A stretch of 64,000 nucleotides of DNA from Streptomyces sp. L-9-10 (GCF_004151105.1 NZ_PHRF01000064.1:210208-274207), one strand, 5' to 3'. Counted from the stretch's first letter, positions 43,427 through 52,302 are shown. Notes: generated from the sequence alone by a model not told the origin. Made by a program: numbers and translations.

Positions 43427-44101
43427 TCAGACCCGTTCCCCCAGGCAGCCGAGGCCATGGCTGGCTGCCTCCGTCCCCGCCGTCTCCACGTCGCCCGCCC
43501 GGATCGCCGCCACCAGCCGCGCGTGGTCCATATGGTTCTCCGGCCGCAGCTCCCGCCCCACGTTGTCGCGGAGCTGGTCGCGCAGCAGATGGCCCAGATC
43601 CGCGTAGACCGCGGTCAGCACATCGTTGTGCGAGGCCGCGACGACCGCCATGTGCAGGCTCGCGTCGGCCATGACGAAGACCTCCGCGTCGCCCGAGGCC
43701 CATGCCTCCTCGCGCCGGGCGAGCAGGGTGTCCAGCTGGCGCAGATCCCGTTCCGTACGCCGCTCGGCCGCCATCCGCGCGGCCGACGACTCCAGCGTGG
43801 AGCGCAGCTCGACGACATGCCGCGGATCGGCGGTCGCGAACCTGCGGTGCATCACCCCCGCCAGCTCGCTGGTCGCGACGACATACGTGCCCGAACCCTG
43901 CCGGATGTCCAGCAGCCCGTTGTGGGCGAGCGCGCGCACCGCCTCGCGGACGGTGTTACGGGCCACACCGAGCAGCTCGACCAGCTCCGGTTCGGTAGGG
44001 ATACGCGAGCCCACCGGCCATTCGCCCGAGGTGATCTGATTCCGCAGCTCGGTGATCACTTGGTCGGAGAGCGCGGAGCGGCGGGGGGAGTTCAGCGGCA
44101 T
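43427..44101 (-). CDS. FadR-type GntR family transcriptional regulator
   Basis: A 224-residue repressor-type protein. The N-terminal winged helix spans about 10-75 (LSDQVITELRNQITSGEWPVGSRIPTEPELVELLGVARNTVREAVRALAHNGLL, then RQGSGTYV). The C-terminal all-helical FCD ligand domain has the metal-site pattern D..H (ADASLHMAVVAAS) and HARLVAAIRAGD. ATG 44101 follows GAGGAG. It is divergent from a CynX/NimT transporter with 52 bases between the starts, which hold a palindromic operator. It most likely controls that transporter in response to a small acid. Confidence 0.92.
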   Translation of the reverse strand: MPLNSPRRSALSDQVITELRNQITSGEWPVGSRIPTEPELVELLGVARNTVREAVRALAHNGLLDIRQGSGTYVVATSELAGVMHRRFATADPRHVVELRSTLESSAARMAAERRTERDLRQLDTLLARREEAWASGDAEVFVMADASLHMAVVAASHNDVLTAVYADLGHLLRDQLRDNVGRELRPENHMDHARLVAAIRAGDVETAGTEAASHGLGCLGERV

Positions 44102-44125
44102 GGTGCTCCTCGTCTGTGGACAACC

Positions 44126-44140
44126 AATCATCCCATGATT
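44126..44140. promoter_or_regulatory. Predicted GntR operator AATCAT-CCC-ATGATT
   Basis: A perfect 6-3-6 palindrome is centred in the 52-base spacer between the divergent regulator and transporter starts. A further half-like CTATGATGG follows at 44141-44149. It is A/T-rich against its surroundings. Control of both genes by the regulator is inferred. Confidence 0.6.
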
Positions 44141-44153
44141 CTATGATGGCTCC

Positions 44154-45539
44154 ATGTCCGACGAGCCGCAGACACAGATACAGCGGATACAGCCGCCACC
44201 GCCACCACAGACACCCGGGTCACCGGCGCTCACGAAGTCCCTGAGCCCGACCCCGTCCGTGACCGCGTCCGCCGACGCCCCAGGTCCACGGACCGGGGTC
44301 TGGTTCACGCGGCTTCTCGTCGCCGGGCTCGTCCTCGCCGCCCTCAATCTCCGCCCCGCCATCACCAGCCTCGGCGCGCTGCTCGAAGAGGTACGGGACG
44401 GGCTGCACATGAGCGGCAGCGTCGCGGGTGTCCTCACCTCCGTACCACCGTTCTGCTTCGCGGTCTTCGGTTTCGCGGCGCCCCGGCTGGCCCGGCGCTT
44501 CGGCCCCGGCACGGTCGTCTGCGCGGGCATGGTGGCGATCACGGCGGGGCTGCTGATCCGCCCCTTCGCAGACGGTACGGCCGGCTTCCTCGCGGCGAGC
44601 GCGGTCGCGCTCATGGGGATCGCCGTCAGCAACGTCCTGATGCCCGTGATCGTCAAGCGCTACTTCCCCGACCGTGTCGGCACGATGACCGGGCTGTACT
44701 CGATGGCGCTCGCGCTCGGCACCGCGCTCGCGGCGGCCGTGACCGTCCCCATGACCGAGGCGCTGGGCGGTAGTTGGCGGACGGGGCTCGGCGTGTGGGC
44801 CGTGCTCGCGGCCCTCGCGGTGCTGCCCTGGCTCGGTCTCGTACGCGAGCGGGGCGCCTTCGCGTCGCCGTCGCCGTCGTCTTCGCCGTCGCACGCGGCC
44901 ACTGTCCCGGCCCAGGCGCAGGCCCAGACTTCGGCTTCGGCTTCGGGGCTGAGCCTCGGGCGCAGCCGTACCGCCTGGGCGCTCGCCTGTTTCTTCGGCC
45001 TCCAGGCCACCGGCGCGTACATCACCATGGGCTGGATGCCGCAGATCTTCCGCGACGCGGGGATCTCGGCGGGCACGGCCGGGCTGCTGCTCGCCGTGAT
45101 CATGGTGATGGGGGTGCCACTGGCCTTCGTGATCCCACGGACGGCCGCGCGTATGAAGAACCAGGGCCCGATCGTCATCGCCCTGGGGCTCTGCGGACTG
45201 AGCGCCTACGCGGGCCTGTACTTCGCCCCGGCCGAGGGCGCCTGGGTCTGGGCCGTACTGCTGGGAATCTCGAACTGCTCCTTCCCGCTGGCCCTCACCA
45301 TGATCGGCATGCGCTCCAGGACCGGCGCGGGCGTCGTACGGCTCTCCGCCTTCGCCCAGAGCACCGGCTACCTGATCTCGATCCCTGGCCCGCTGCTGGT
45401 GGGAGTGCTGTACCAGCACACCGGTGGCCCCGGGCTGCCGATCGCGCTGATGGCGACGTTCCTGCTGCCGCAGATGGTGGCGGGCATCGTGGCGGGCAGG
45501 GACCGGACGATAGAGGACGAGACGCGGATGCGAGACTGA
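44154..45539 (+). CDS. CynX/NimT family MFS transporter
   Basis: A 461-residue MFS carrier with 12 predicted TM helices. The N-terminal 48 residues are cytoplasmic and Pro/Thr/Ser-rich. Family marks include LNLRPAITSLGALLEEVR just after TM1 starts and RYFPDRVGTMTGLYSMALALGTALAA. A polar Ser/Pro/Ala loop (SPSPSSSPSHAATVPAQAQAQ) separates the two six-helix halves. Members export cyanate, 2-nitroimidazole or similar small compounds. The substrate is unknown. It is followed 4 bases on by a 38-residue partner gene. Confidence 0.9.
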   Translation: MSDEPQTQIQRIQPPPPPQTPGSPALTKSLSPTPSVTASADAPGPRTGVWFTRLLVAGLVLAALNLRPAITSLGALLEEVRDGLHMSGSVAGVLTSVPPFCFAVFGFAAPRLARRFGPGTVVCAGMVAITAGLLIRPFADGTAGFLAASAVALMGIAVSNVLMPVIVKRYFPDRVGTMTGLYSMALALGTALAAAVTVPMTEALGGSWRTGLGVWAVLAALAVLPWLGLVRERGAFASPSPSSSPSHAATVPAQAQAQTSASASGLSLGRSRTAWALACFFGLQATGAYITMGWMPQIFRDAGISAGTAGLLLAVIMVMGVPLAFVIPRTAARMKNQGPIVIALGLCGLSAYAGLYFAPAEGAWVWAVLLGISNCSFPLALTMIGMRSRTGAGVVRLSAFAQSTGYLISIPGPLLVGVLYQHTGGPGLPIALMATFLLPQMVAGIVAGRDRTIEDETRMRD

Positions 45540-45543
45540 CCGT

Positions 45544-45660
45544 ATGCCAGTCCTTGACCCGAATCCCCAGAACGGCCAGCGGAAGCTGCTCCTCGTCTTC
45601 GGCGCGATCATCGGCATCATGGTGATCATCGGAATCATCGCCTCCATCGCGAGCCCCTGA
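45544..45660 (+). CDS. SGM_5486 family transporter-associated mini-protein
   Basis: A 38-residue protein: a polar N-terminus MPVLDPNPQNGQRK followed by a single TM helix LLLVFGAIIGIMVIIGIIASIASP. It begins 4 bases after the MFS stop. Size, sequence and position agree with the NCBI family SGM_5486, small proteins found next to CynX/NimT carriers in streptomycetes; I recall this family by name. It could act as a carrier subunit or stabiliser, which is inference. Confidence 0.8.
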   Translation: MPVLDPNPQNGQRKLLLVFGAIIGIMVIIGIIASIASP

Positions 45661-45855
45661 CGGGGTGCGCTTGACGTTCCGGGTGCGGTCCTTCCGGAGG
45701 CGAACCGAGCCCTCAAAAAATGGGGGTGGGGCTAGCACCACCGTCCCCTAGGGGGTCAGGGTCAGGGTCGAGTGGGTGGGTCACCGGATGGGATCCGGGG
45801 GACATGATCCGTAGGTTCGAGGTACCTCGACAACCGCAGACCTACGGAGGCGGCC

Positions 45856-46065
45856 ATGCCGGCCCGAACCCGCTCCCGGTCCCACTCACCCGCCTCCTCC
45901 GACAGTGTCGAGATCCGGCTGCCGTGGTGGTCCATGGCGCTGCCCGTCGTCGCCTTCGTCGCGCTGTTCCTGCTGATGGCGGGCCCCGGCCAGGCGCATG
46001 CCGCGACGGACGGCCCCACGATGAGCCGGATTCTGGAGCACATCCATCTGACCTTGGGCCGGTAG
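45856..46065 (+). CDS. Small single-pass membrane protein, unknown
   Basis: A 69-residue protein. The N-terminus is Arg/Ser-rich (MPARTRSRSHSPASSDSVEI), then one helix PWWSMALPVVAFVALFLLMAG and a short external tail with HAATDGPTMSRILEHIHLTLGR. ACGGAGGCGGCC before ATG 45856 is a good ribosome site, which is the main support. The helix end AHAAT resembles a signal peptidase site, so it may be secreted. No family is recognised. Before it (45720-45800) lie short GGGTCA repeats. Confidence 0.7.
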   Translation: MPARTRSRSHSPASSDSVEIRLPWWSMALPVVAFVALFLLMAGPGQAHAATDGPTMSRILEHIHLTLGR

Positions 46066-46156
46066 TACGGGACCGCCGGCGGGCGTGTTCACCCGTGCCG
46101 GGGCCGTGCGTCAACACCCTGCGCCCTATGGCGCGTTTCATGCGAAGCTGGGATGC

Positions 46157-46675
46157 ATGAGCGTCGATACAGCCCGCAGGATCGTCCTACTCAGGCACGC
46201 GAAGGCCGACTGGCCGGATGTGGCCGACCATGAACGACCGCTTGCCGAGCGTGGCCGCGCGGATGCCGCTGTGGCCGGCCGTCGGCTGGCCGAGACCGGT
46301 ATCGCCATCGACCTGGCTCTCTGTTCGACCGCGCTCAGGACCCGCGAGACCTGGAAGCTGGCCGTGCAGGAGCTGCCGCAGCGCCCCAGGACCAGTTACG
46401 AGGAGCGGCTCTACGACGCCACCCTCGGTGATCTTCTCGCGCTGCTGAACGAGACGCCCGACGAGGTGAACGATCTGCTACTCGTCGGTCACAACCCGGG
46501 TATGCACGCCCTGGCCGACGCGCTCTCGGGCGCGGGGGAGGGCGACACCCTCGCCCGGATGACCCGGACCGGCTTCGCGACCTCGGCCTTCGCCGTGATC
46601 GTCTTCGACGGCAGCTGGAAGTCGGTGGAGCACGGCGTGGGCAAGCTCGTCGATTTCTGGAGCCCGCACGACTGA
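46157..46675 (+). CDS. SixA-type histidine phosphatase
   Basis: A 172-residue protein of the histidine phosphatase superfamily. The phosphohistidine motif is LLRHAKADWPDVADHERPLAERG (RHG-type, residues 11-14), with the second Arg in CSTALRTRETW and the second His in LLLVGHNPGMHALAD. SixA removes phosphate from His of phosphorelay or PTS-like proteins in enterics; the target here is open. ATG 46157 has a weak SD, so translation may be leaderless. It is convergent with serB across a hairpin. Confidence 0.88.
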   Translation: MSVDTARRIVLLRHAKADWPDVADHERPLAERGRADAAVAGRRLAETGIAIDLALCSTALRTRETWKLAVQELPQRPRTSYEERLYDATLGDLLALLNETPDEVNDLLLVGHNPGMHALADALSGAGEGDTLARMTRTGFATSAFAVIVFDGSWKSVEHGVGKLVDFWSPHD

Positions 46676-46748
46676 CCCGGCCAGGCCCGGCCCGGCCGGG
46701 CCGGGCCGTACGTCCATCCGTTCACGTTCATGGAGTTACGTTCATGGA

Positions 46749-46790
46749 GAAGGCCCCGGTCACGCGCTCGGTACGCGTGCCGGGGCCTTC
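46749..46790. terminator. Long hairpin shared by the SixA gene and serB
   Basis: GAAGGCCCCGG (46749-46759) pairs with CCGGGGCCTTC (46780-46790), and an inner CACGCG/CGCGTG stem brings the total to about 17 bp. It sits between two convergent stops. Just before it ACGTTCATGGAG is present twice (46726 and 46738). Confidence 0.85.
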
Positions 46791-46815
46791 CCATGTACGG
46801 GCGGGGCGGCCGTGG

Positions 46816-48036
46816 TCAGCCGTCCTCGCCGTCCGCCGCCTCGACCTCTTCCCTGGTGATGCCCAGCAGATAGAGCACGGTGTCCAGGAACGGCACGTTC
46901 ACCGCCGTGTGGGCGGCCTCGCGGACGACGGGCTTGGCGTTGAAGGCCACGCCGAGCCCCGCCGCGTTCAGCATGTCGAGATCGTTCGCGCCGTCGCCGA
47001 TCGCGACGGTCTGTGCCAGCGGCACCCCCGCCTCGGCGGCGAACCGGCGCAGCAGCCGGGCCTTGCCCGCGCGGTCCACTATCTCGCCCACCACGCGTCC
47101 GGTGAGCTTGCCGTCCACGATCTCCAGTGTGTTGGCGGCGGCGAAATCCAGCCCGAGCTGTTCCTGGAGGGCGTCGGTGACCTGGGTGAATCCACCGGAG
47201 ACGACCCCGACTTGGTAGCCGAGCCGCTTGAGCGTACGGATCAGGGTGCGGGCGCCCGGGGTGAGCCTGACCTCGGCCCGTACCTTCTCCACCACCGACG
47301 CGTCCAGCCCGGCCAGCAGCGCCACCCTGGCGTGCAGGGACTGTTCGAAGTCCAGTTCCCCGAGCATCGCCCTGGAGGTGACCTCGGCGACCTCGGCCTC
47401 GCAGCCGGCGTGGGCCGCGAAGAGTTCGATGACCTCGTCCTGGATCAGGGTCGAGTCGACATCCATCACCACCAGCCGCTGGGCCCGGCGGTGCAGTCCG
47501 GCCGAGACGACGGCGACATCGACGCCGATCTCGGATCCGGTGGTGGCCAGCGCGGTGCGCAGCGGTTCGGTCTCCACCCCGGACACCGCGAACTCCACGG
47601 CGGTGACCGGGTATTTCGCCAGCCGGAAGATCCGGTCGATATTGCCGCCGGTCCCGGTGATGCTGGCCGCTATGACCGCCGTCGACTCCGCGGTCAGCGG
47701 GTTGCCGAGCACGGTGACATGGGAACGGCCGCTGCCGCGCGGCCGGTTGTCACCGGTGCCCGAGATGATCTCGGCCTGGAGCTTGAGCGATTCCGTCCAG
47801 CTGTGCACGGTCGCGCGCAGTGCGCCCTCGCTGGTGCCGCCCGCGGTCGGCGCGGTGATCAGCGCGCACAGCACGATCCGGCCACGGGTGACGACCTGCT
47901 CGATGTCGATCACATCGACGGAGTAGGCGGCGAGGGTGTCGAAGAGCCCGGCGGTGATCCCGGGGCGGTCCTTCCCGAAGATCTTGACGAGAAGGGTGGG
48001 GACGTCTGCGGTCCGAGGGGGCTGCGATGCGCTCAT
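46816..48036 (-). CDS. serB: Phosphoserine phosphatase SerB
   Basis: Last step of serine biosynthesis. A 406-residue protein with ACT domains in the first 175 residues (TLLVKIFGKDRPGITAGLFDTLAAYSVDVIDIEQ; second unit HVTVLGNPLTAESTAVIAASITGTGGNIDRI). The HAD phosphatase follows: nucleophile motif DVDSTLIQDEVIE near 191, motif II VVSGGFTQV, the Lys of motif III in DRAGKARLL, and motif IV GDGANDLDML. The ACT pair is typical of mycobacterial/streptomycete SerB and may bind serine. ATG 48036 follows GGAAG. Confidence 0.94.
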   Translation of the reverse strand: MSASQPPRTADVPTLLVKIFGKDRPGITAGLFDTLAAYSVDVIDIEQVVTRGRIVLCALITAPTAGGTSEGALRATVHSWTESLKLQAEIISGTGDNRPRGSGRSHVTVLGNPLTAESTAVIAASITGTGGNIDRIFRLAKYPVTAVEFAVSGVETEPLRTALATTGSEIGVDVAVVSAGLHRRAQRLVVMDVDSTLIQDEVIELFAAHAGCEAEVAEVTSRAMLGELDFEQSLHARVALLAGLDASVVEKVRAEVRLTPGARTLIRTLKRLGYQVGVVSGGFTQVTDALQEQLGLDFAAANTLEIVDGKLTGRVVGEIVDRAGKARLLRRFAAEAGVPLAQTVAIGDGANDLDMLNAAGLGVAFNAKPVVREAAHTAVNVPFLDTVLYLLGITREEVEAADGEDG

Positions 48037-48484
48037 GGTGCTTCCACCGTATCGGGCCGACCGCCGATGCGCGCTGCCTGTCCCGCGTACCGGACAGCGC
48101 GCGGAACGGGGCCGCCCGAGGGGCTGTGACGGTGGCGTGAAGTCGACGTACGGCCGGTGGCCGCGGGACGTACGCGGGCTGAAGCCGGACCTGTCACGGA
48201 GCGGTACCACCCGGCCGCCGGCCCTCGCCGCGACCCCGCCTCCGCCTTGCCGGCCCCCTCTCTCCCCTCCGCCCTGTCGGCCCCTCCGCCCCGGCCGCGG
48301 GCAGGCCGTCCCACTGGCTTTGTCCCTGTTGGGGGATTTTCCCGCGCCCCCTCGCGCGCTGTTACGAGCTTGTGCCGGTATCGACAAGGCCCGGCTTTCA
48401 AACCTGGCTGCGCGCCTGAAATAGTTCCACCCGATGTTCGCCATCCCTAGACTCCCTGCGACGGGGGAAATCGGGGGACAACAA
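48037..48484 (+). promoter_or_regulatory. Spacer with promoter of the FHA-ABC gene
   Basis: About 450 bases without a supported gene. A promoter-like TTCCAC (48425-48430), a 17-base spacer and TAGACT (48448-48453) lie 32 bases before the coding start, with GGGGGA as ribosome site. Most of 48180-48320 is C-rich low-complexity DNA. Confidence 0.55.
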
Positions 48485-51163
48485 GTGGGGCATGGAGTGC
48501 CGGAACTCGTACTGGAATTGAACGGAAGGACCTGGACGCTCGACCCGTCCAGGACATACACCCTCGGACGTGATCCCCAGGGTGACCTGGCTGTCGACGA
48601 CGCCAGGGTCTCGTGGCGGCACGCCACCATCAGTTGGGGGAGCCGCGGTTGGGTCATCGAGGACCACGGCAGTACCAACGGCACGTACGTGCAGGGCCAT
48701 CGCATTCAGCAGACGGAGATCGGTCCCGGCTCCGCCGTCCATCTCGGCAACGCCACCGACGGGCCCCGGCTGAGCCTCACCGGCGCGGCGGCGCAGCAGC
48801 AGGCCCCGGCGCAACAGCAGGTCCCGGCGCAGCAGGCGCCGCAGCAGCAGGGGTGGCAGCAACAGGCCTGGCAGCAGGCCCCGTACCAGGGACAGCCCCA
48901 GGACCAGGGCCAAGTCCACCACCAGGCACAGCACCAAGGACACCACCAGGCACAGCACCAGGCACAGCCGCAAGGACGGCAGCAGGAGCAGCACCAGGCA
49001 CAGCCGCAAGGACGGCAGCAGGAGCAGCAGCAGGGACACCACAACGCACAGCATCAGCATCAGGCGCAGGCACCGCGGCAGGGGCACATACCTCCCCAGC
49101 AGCACGGTCAAGTACCGCACCAGCGGGGCGCGGGGGCCCCGTCGGCGCACGGCGACCGCAGCCCGACCACCTTCCACCAGTTCTCCCTCGGCCGGGTCAT
49201 GCGCATCGGCCGCGCGCTGGAGAACGAGTTGGTCGTCTCCGACCTCCAGGTCTCCCGTCTGCACGCCGAGTTCACGGCGACGCCCGACGGCCGCTTCGAG
49301 ATCCATGACCTCGGATCCCACAACGGCACCTTCGTCAACGGCCAGCCGATCGCCAAGTCCGGCACCGTACTGCTCGGCCCGAACGACATCGTCGGCGTCG
49401 GCCACTCCACCTTCCGCCTCGTCGGCGACCGCCTTGAGGAGTTCGTCGACACCGGTGAGGTCTCCTTCTCCGCCCGTCATCTCACGGTGACGGTCGACGG
49501 CGGCAAGCAGATCCTCAAGGACGTCTCCTTCGGCGTCCCCGAGAAGTCGCTGATCGCGGTCATCGGCCCGTCGGGCTCCGGCAAGTCCACGCTGCTCAAG
49601 GCGCTCACCGGCTACCGCCCCGCCGACCAGGGCGAGGTCCTCTACGACAACCGCAACCTGTACAAGCAGTTCGCCGAGCTGCGCCAGCGCATCGGTCTGG
49701 TCCCGCAGGACGACATCCTGCACAAGGAACTGACCGTGAAGAAGGCGCTCAAGTACGCCGCCAAGCTCCGCTTCCCCGGTGACACCGCCGAGGCCGAGCG
49801 CGAGGCCAGGATCGGTGAGGTCCTCGGCGAGCTGAAGCTCGACATCCACAAGGACAAGAAGATCACCTCGCTCTCCGGCGGCCAGCGCAAGCGCGTCTCC
49901 GTCGCCCTGGAGCTGCTCACCAAGCCGTCGCTGATCTTCCTCGACGAGCCGACCTCCGGCCTCGACCCGGGGATGGACCGCGATGTCATGCAGCTGCTGC
50001 GCGGCCTCGCCGACGACGGCCGTACGGTCCTGGTCGTCACCCACTCCGTGGCCGAGCTGGCGAGCTGCGACAAACTGCTCGTGATGGCGCCGGGCGGCTC
50101 GGTGGCGTACTTCGGGCCGCCCGAGGAAGCGCTCAACTTCTTCGGCTACGAGACCTGGGCCGATGTGTTCTCCGCGTTCGAGAACTACCGCGACTACGAC
50201 TGGGCGGGCCGCTGGCGCGGCTCGCAGCACTACCAGATGTACGCCGCCGACATCGACGCCGTCGCCGCGCAGTCCGTGCCCATGCCCACGGCCCAGCAGA
50301 TGCGCCCGCCGAAGCCGCAGAGCTGGGGATCGCAGCTGGGGACGCTGATCCGCCGCTATGTCTCGGTGATCGCGTCCGACAAGGGCTTCATGGGGCTGAT
50401 GGTGGTCCTGCCCGCCGTGCTCGGTGTGGTCAGCGTCGTCATCCCGGCGAAGTTCGGCCTCGGCCCGCCCGAGGCGCCCGCCCGGTTCAACGGCGGGGCG
50501 GGCACGATCATGCTGGTCCTCACGGTCGGCATGTGCTTCTCGGGTGCGGCCAACTCCGTACGTGAGCTGATCAAGGAACGGGTGATCTACGAACGGGAAC
50601 GGGCCACCGGCCTCTCCCGCTCCGCCTACCTGATGTCCAAGGTCATCACACTCGGGCTGATCACCGCCCTCCAGGGCGTGATCATCTGCGGTATCGGATT
50701 CGCGCCCCGTGTGCTGCCCGCCGAGGGCCTGATCCTGCCGCCCGCCGTCGAGATGTGCCTCGTGGTGATCGCCCTCGGCCTCACCTCGATGATGTTCGGC
50801 CTGGTCATCTCCTCGCTGGTGAAGACCGCCGAGAAGACGATGCCGCTGCTGGTCATGTTCGCGATCGTCCAGATCGTCTTCACCGGCGTCCTCTTCCAGG
50901 TCTACGACTCACCCGGCCTGGAGCAGTTCGCCTGGCTGATGCCGTCGCGCTGGGCCGTCGCGGGCGTGGGCACCACGCTCAGCCTTTCCACGCTGATGGC
51001 GCCCTGGGACACGGACGACCCCACCAACGTGGACCCGCTGTGGGAGCACGCGGCGGGCCAGTGGGTCCTGGACATCTCGGTCCTGCTGCTCATCGGTGTC
51101 CTCTGCGGTGTCGCGGTGTCGCGTCTGCTGCGCCGCCACGAGCCGGAGGTCATGCGCGAGTAG
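48485..51163 (+). CDS. FHA-domain ABC transporter (ATPase and permease in one chain)
   Basis: An 892-residue half-transporter. FHA1 spans about 5-95 (YTLGRDPQGDLAVDDARVSWRHA, DHGSTNGTYV) and a Gln/His-rich linker about 98-225. FHA2 spans about 230-320 (RIGRALENELVVSDLQVSRLHAEF, DLGSHNGTFVNG). The ABC ATPase follows (GPSGSGKST near 360, LSGGQRKR near 462, FLDEPTSGLDPG), then an ABC2-type permease with six TM helices from about 630. It resembles mycobacterial Rv1747, whose FHA domains are read by Ser/Thr kinases. GTG 48485 follows GGGGGA. Confidence 0.92.
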   Translation: MGHGVPELVLELNGRTWTLDPSRTYTLGRDPQGDLAVDDARVSWRHATISWGSRGWVIEDHGSTNGTYVQGHRIQQTEIGPGSAVHLGNATDGPRLSLTGAAAQQQAPAQQQVPAQQAPQQQGWQQQAWQQAPYQGQPQDQGQVHHQAQHQGHHQAQHQAQPQGRQQEQHQAQPQGRQQEQQQGHHNAQHQHQAQAPRQGHIPPQQHGQVPHQRGAGAPSAHGDRSPTTFHQFSLGRVMRIGRALENELVVSDLQVSRLHAEFTATPDGRFEIHDLGSHNGTFVNGQPIAKSGTVLLGPNDIVGVGHSTFRLVGDRLEEFVDTGEVSFSARHLTVTVDGGKQILKDVSFGVPEKSLIAVIGPSGSGKSTLLKALTGYRPADQGEVLYDNRNLYKQFAELRQRIGLVPQDDILHKELTVKKALKYAAKLRFPGDTAEAEREARIGEVLGELKLDIHKDKKITSLSGGQRKRVSVALELLTKPSLIFLDEPTSGLDPGMDRDVMQLLRGLADDGRTVLVVTHSVAELASCDKLLVMAPGGSVAYFGPPEEALNFFGYETWADVFSAFENYRDYDWAGRWRGSQHYQMYAADIDAVAAQSVPMPTAQQMRPPKPQSWGSQLGTLIRRYVSVIASDKGFMGLMVVLPAVLGVVSVVIPAKFGLGPPEAPARFNGGAGTIMLVLTVGMCFSGAANSVRELIKERVIYERERATGLSRSAYLMSKVITLGLITALQGVIICGIGFAPRVLPAEGLILPPAVEMCLVVIALGLTSMMFGLVISSLVKTAEKTMPLLVMFAIVQIVFTGVLFQVYDSPGLEQFAWLMPSRWAVAGVGTTLSLSTLMAPWDTDDPTNVDPLWEHAAGQWVLDISVLLLIGVLCGVAVSRLLRRHEPEVMRE
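48956..49027 (+). repeat. Perfect 36-bp tandem duplication in the Q/H linker
   Basis: Units 48956-48991 and 48992-49027 are identical and encode HQAQPQGRQQEQ twice. Neighbouring CACCAGGCACAG copies at 48921-48955 are degenerate members of the same array. It is in frame, so copy-number change would only lengthen or shorten the linker between the FHA domains. Confidence 0.9.
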
Positions 51164-51167
51164 CCGC

Positions 51168-51263
51168 CCGGGCCCTGTCGGACAGGGCCCGGCGGTCGCC
51201 ACGGACCGCGGACGCGCACGCCGAAGGGCGGCACCCTTGTCGCGGGGTGCCGCCCTCCGGCGT
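51168..51263. terminator. Two consecutive hairpins between convergent FHA-ABC and SLT genes
   Basis: First hairpin: 51168-51178 pairs with 51182-51192 (11 perfect bp, CCGGGCCCTGT arm, loop CGG). Second: AGGGCGGCACCC (51225-51236) pairs with GGGTGCCGCCCT (51245-51256), extended by ACGCCG/CGGCGT (51218-51223 with 51258-51263) past one mismatch. Such doubled stems serve termination from both strands. Confidence 0.85.
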
Positions 51264-51306
51264 TCTGCGGTGTGGAGCGCCTCGGCGCGCCGGGCCCGGT
51301 CCGGGC

Positions 51307-52029
51307 TCAGTAGGCGCTGTTGACGTTGTCCATCGAGCCGTACCTGTCCGCGGCGTAGTTGGCCGCGGCCACGATGTTGGCGACCGGGTCGTAGATGTCG
51401 AACGGGGTGCCCTTGACGTGGTAGGTCTTGAACGTCGGCGGGATGACCTGGAGCAGGCCCTTCGACGGGATGCCGTTCCGGGCGTTGATGTCCCAGAGGT
51501 TGATCGCCTTCGGGTTACCGCTCGACTCACGGATGATGTTGCGGTGCAGACCCTCGTACGAGCCGGGGATCTTGTGCTTCTTCATGATGGCCAGCGACTC
51601 CTTGATCCAGCCGTCCAGGTTGTTCTTGTAGACGGGCTTACGGACGGTGGAGCGGTTGGCGGCTTCCTCGCCGCGCTTTTCCGCGTCGGCCTTGGCCTTC
51701 GCGGCGGCCTTCTTCTTCGCGGCCTCTTCGGCCTTCTTCTCCGACGCCGTCTTCTGGACCACGGACTGGACCTTGGCCGCGGTGTCGGGGCTGCTGAACT
51801 GCTTGGCGATGATCGCGCTCACGGCGGAGGTCTCGATGCTGTCCGTCGCCGACGTCGTCACCTGGGAGGTGGCGGGGGACTGGACGGGAGCCTGGGACTC
51901 GGCGGCGACAGCCGTGCCGGGAACCAGTGAGAACGTGACCGCGGCGACTCCGGCGGCGGCGACGCCGGCCATGGAAGCCTTCTGGGTCTTGTTCAGGCGA
52001 CTGAGACCAGGGGTGCGTGACGAGAACAT
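51307..52029 (-). CDS. Secreted transglycosylase SLT-domain protein
   Basis: A 240-residue protein. The signal peptide is KTQKASMAGVAAAGVAAVTFSLVPGTAVAA (cleaved near residue 43). A Ser/Thr/Gln region is followed by a charged helical Lys/Ala/Glu segment (about 90-130, SEKKAEEAAKKKAAAKAKADAEKRGEEA), likely a coiled coil. The C-terminal SLT lysozyme-like domain has the catalytic Glu in NIIRESSGNPKAINLWD (near 165), the SKGLLQVIPPTF motif and NIVAAANYAADRYG. It cuts or remodels peptidoglycan outside the membrane. ATG 52029 has GAAGAGG 10 bases upstream. Confidence 0.92.
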   Translation of the reverse strand: MFSSRTPGLSRLNKTQKASMAGVAAAGVAAVTFSLVPGTAVAAESQAPVQSPATSQVTTSATDSIETSAVSAIIAKQFSSPDTAAKVQSVVQKTASEKKAEEAAKKKAAAKAKADAEKRGEEAANRSTVRKPVYKNNLDGWIKESLAIMKKHKIPGSYEGLHRNIIRESSGNPKAINLWDINARNGIPSKGLLQVIPPTFKTYHVKGTPFDIYDPVANIVAAANYAADRYGSMDNVNSAY

Positions 52030-52160
52030 AGAGACGTACCTCTTCGAGTAGCGGAAGTCGCGGAGGCCGGATGGCCAGCCTGCTCGGCGGCGACGTCGGC
52101 AATTCTTAGCGGTCGCAAAATGCTCTGGCAAAGGTGTGACGTACGACCCGGCATAGTGGA

Positions 52161-52185
52161 ACGGGGCGCCGTAAAGGCGCCCCGT
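52161..52185. terminator. Hairpin between queA and the SLT gene
   Basis: ACGGGGCGCC and GGCGCCCCGT form a perfect 10-bp stem with loop GTAAA. It lies 118 bases past the queA stop on the minus strand. The SLT promoter and leader must lie between 52030 and 52160; I found no aptamer-like blocks there. Confidence 0.75.
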
Positions 52186-52302
52186 GTCCGGTTTATGTCG
52201 AGCTCACACGCCCCTTTTTGGTCGACTAGTGACGTTCGTAAGTGATGTGCGTCCTATGCCGGGGCTCACATCGGGCACCCGGCGATGTGACCGATTGTTG
52301 CT

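Noticed and set aside
48956..49027. CRISPR-like appearance of repeated CACCAGGCACAG units
   Set aside because: The repeats are contiguous, in frame and code for a Q/H-rich linker; there are no unique spacers and no cas genes.
52030..52250. Possible c-di-AMP riboswitch upstream of the SLT gene
   Set aside because: Cell-wall lytic genes in Streptomyces often carry one, but I could not find its conserved blocks; only a simple terminator hairpin for queA is visible.
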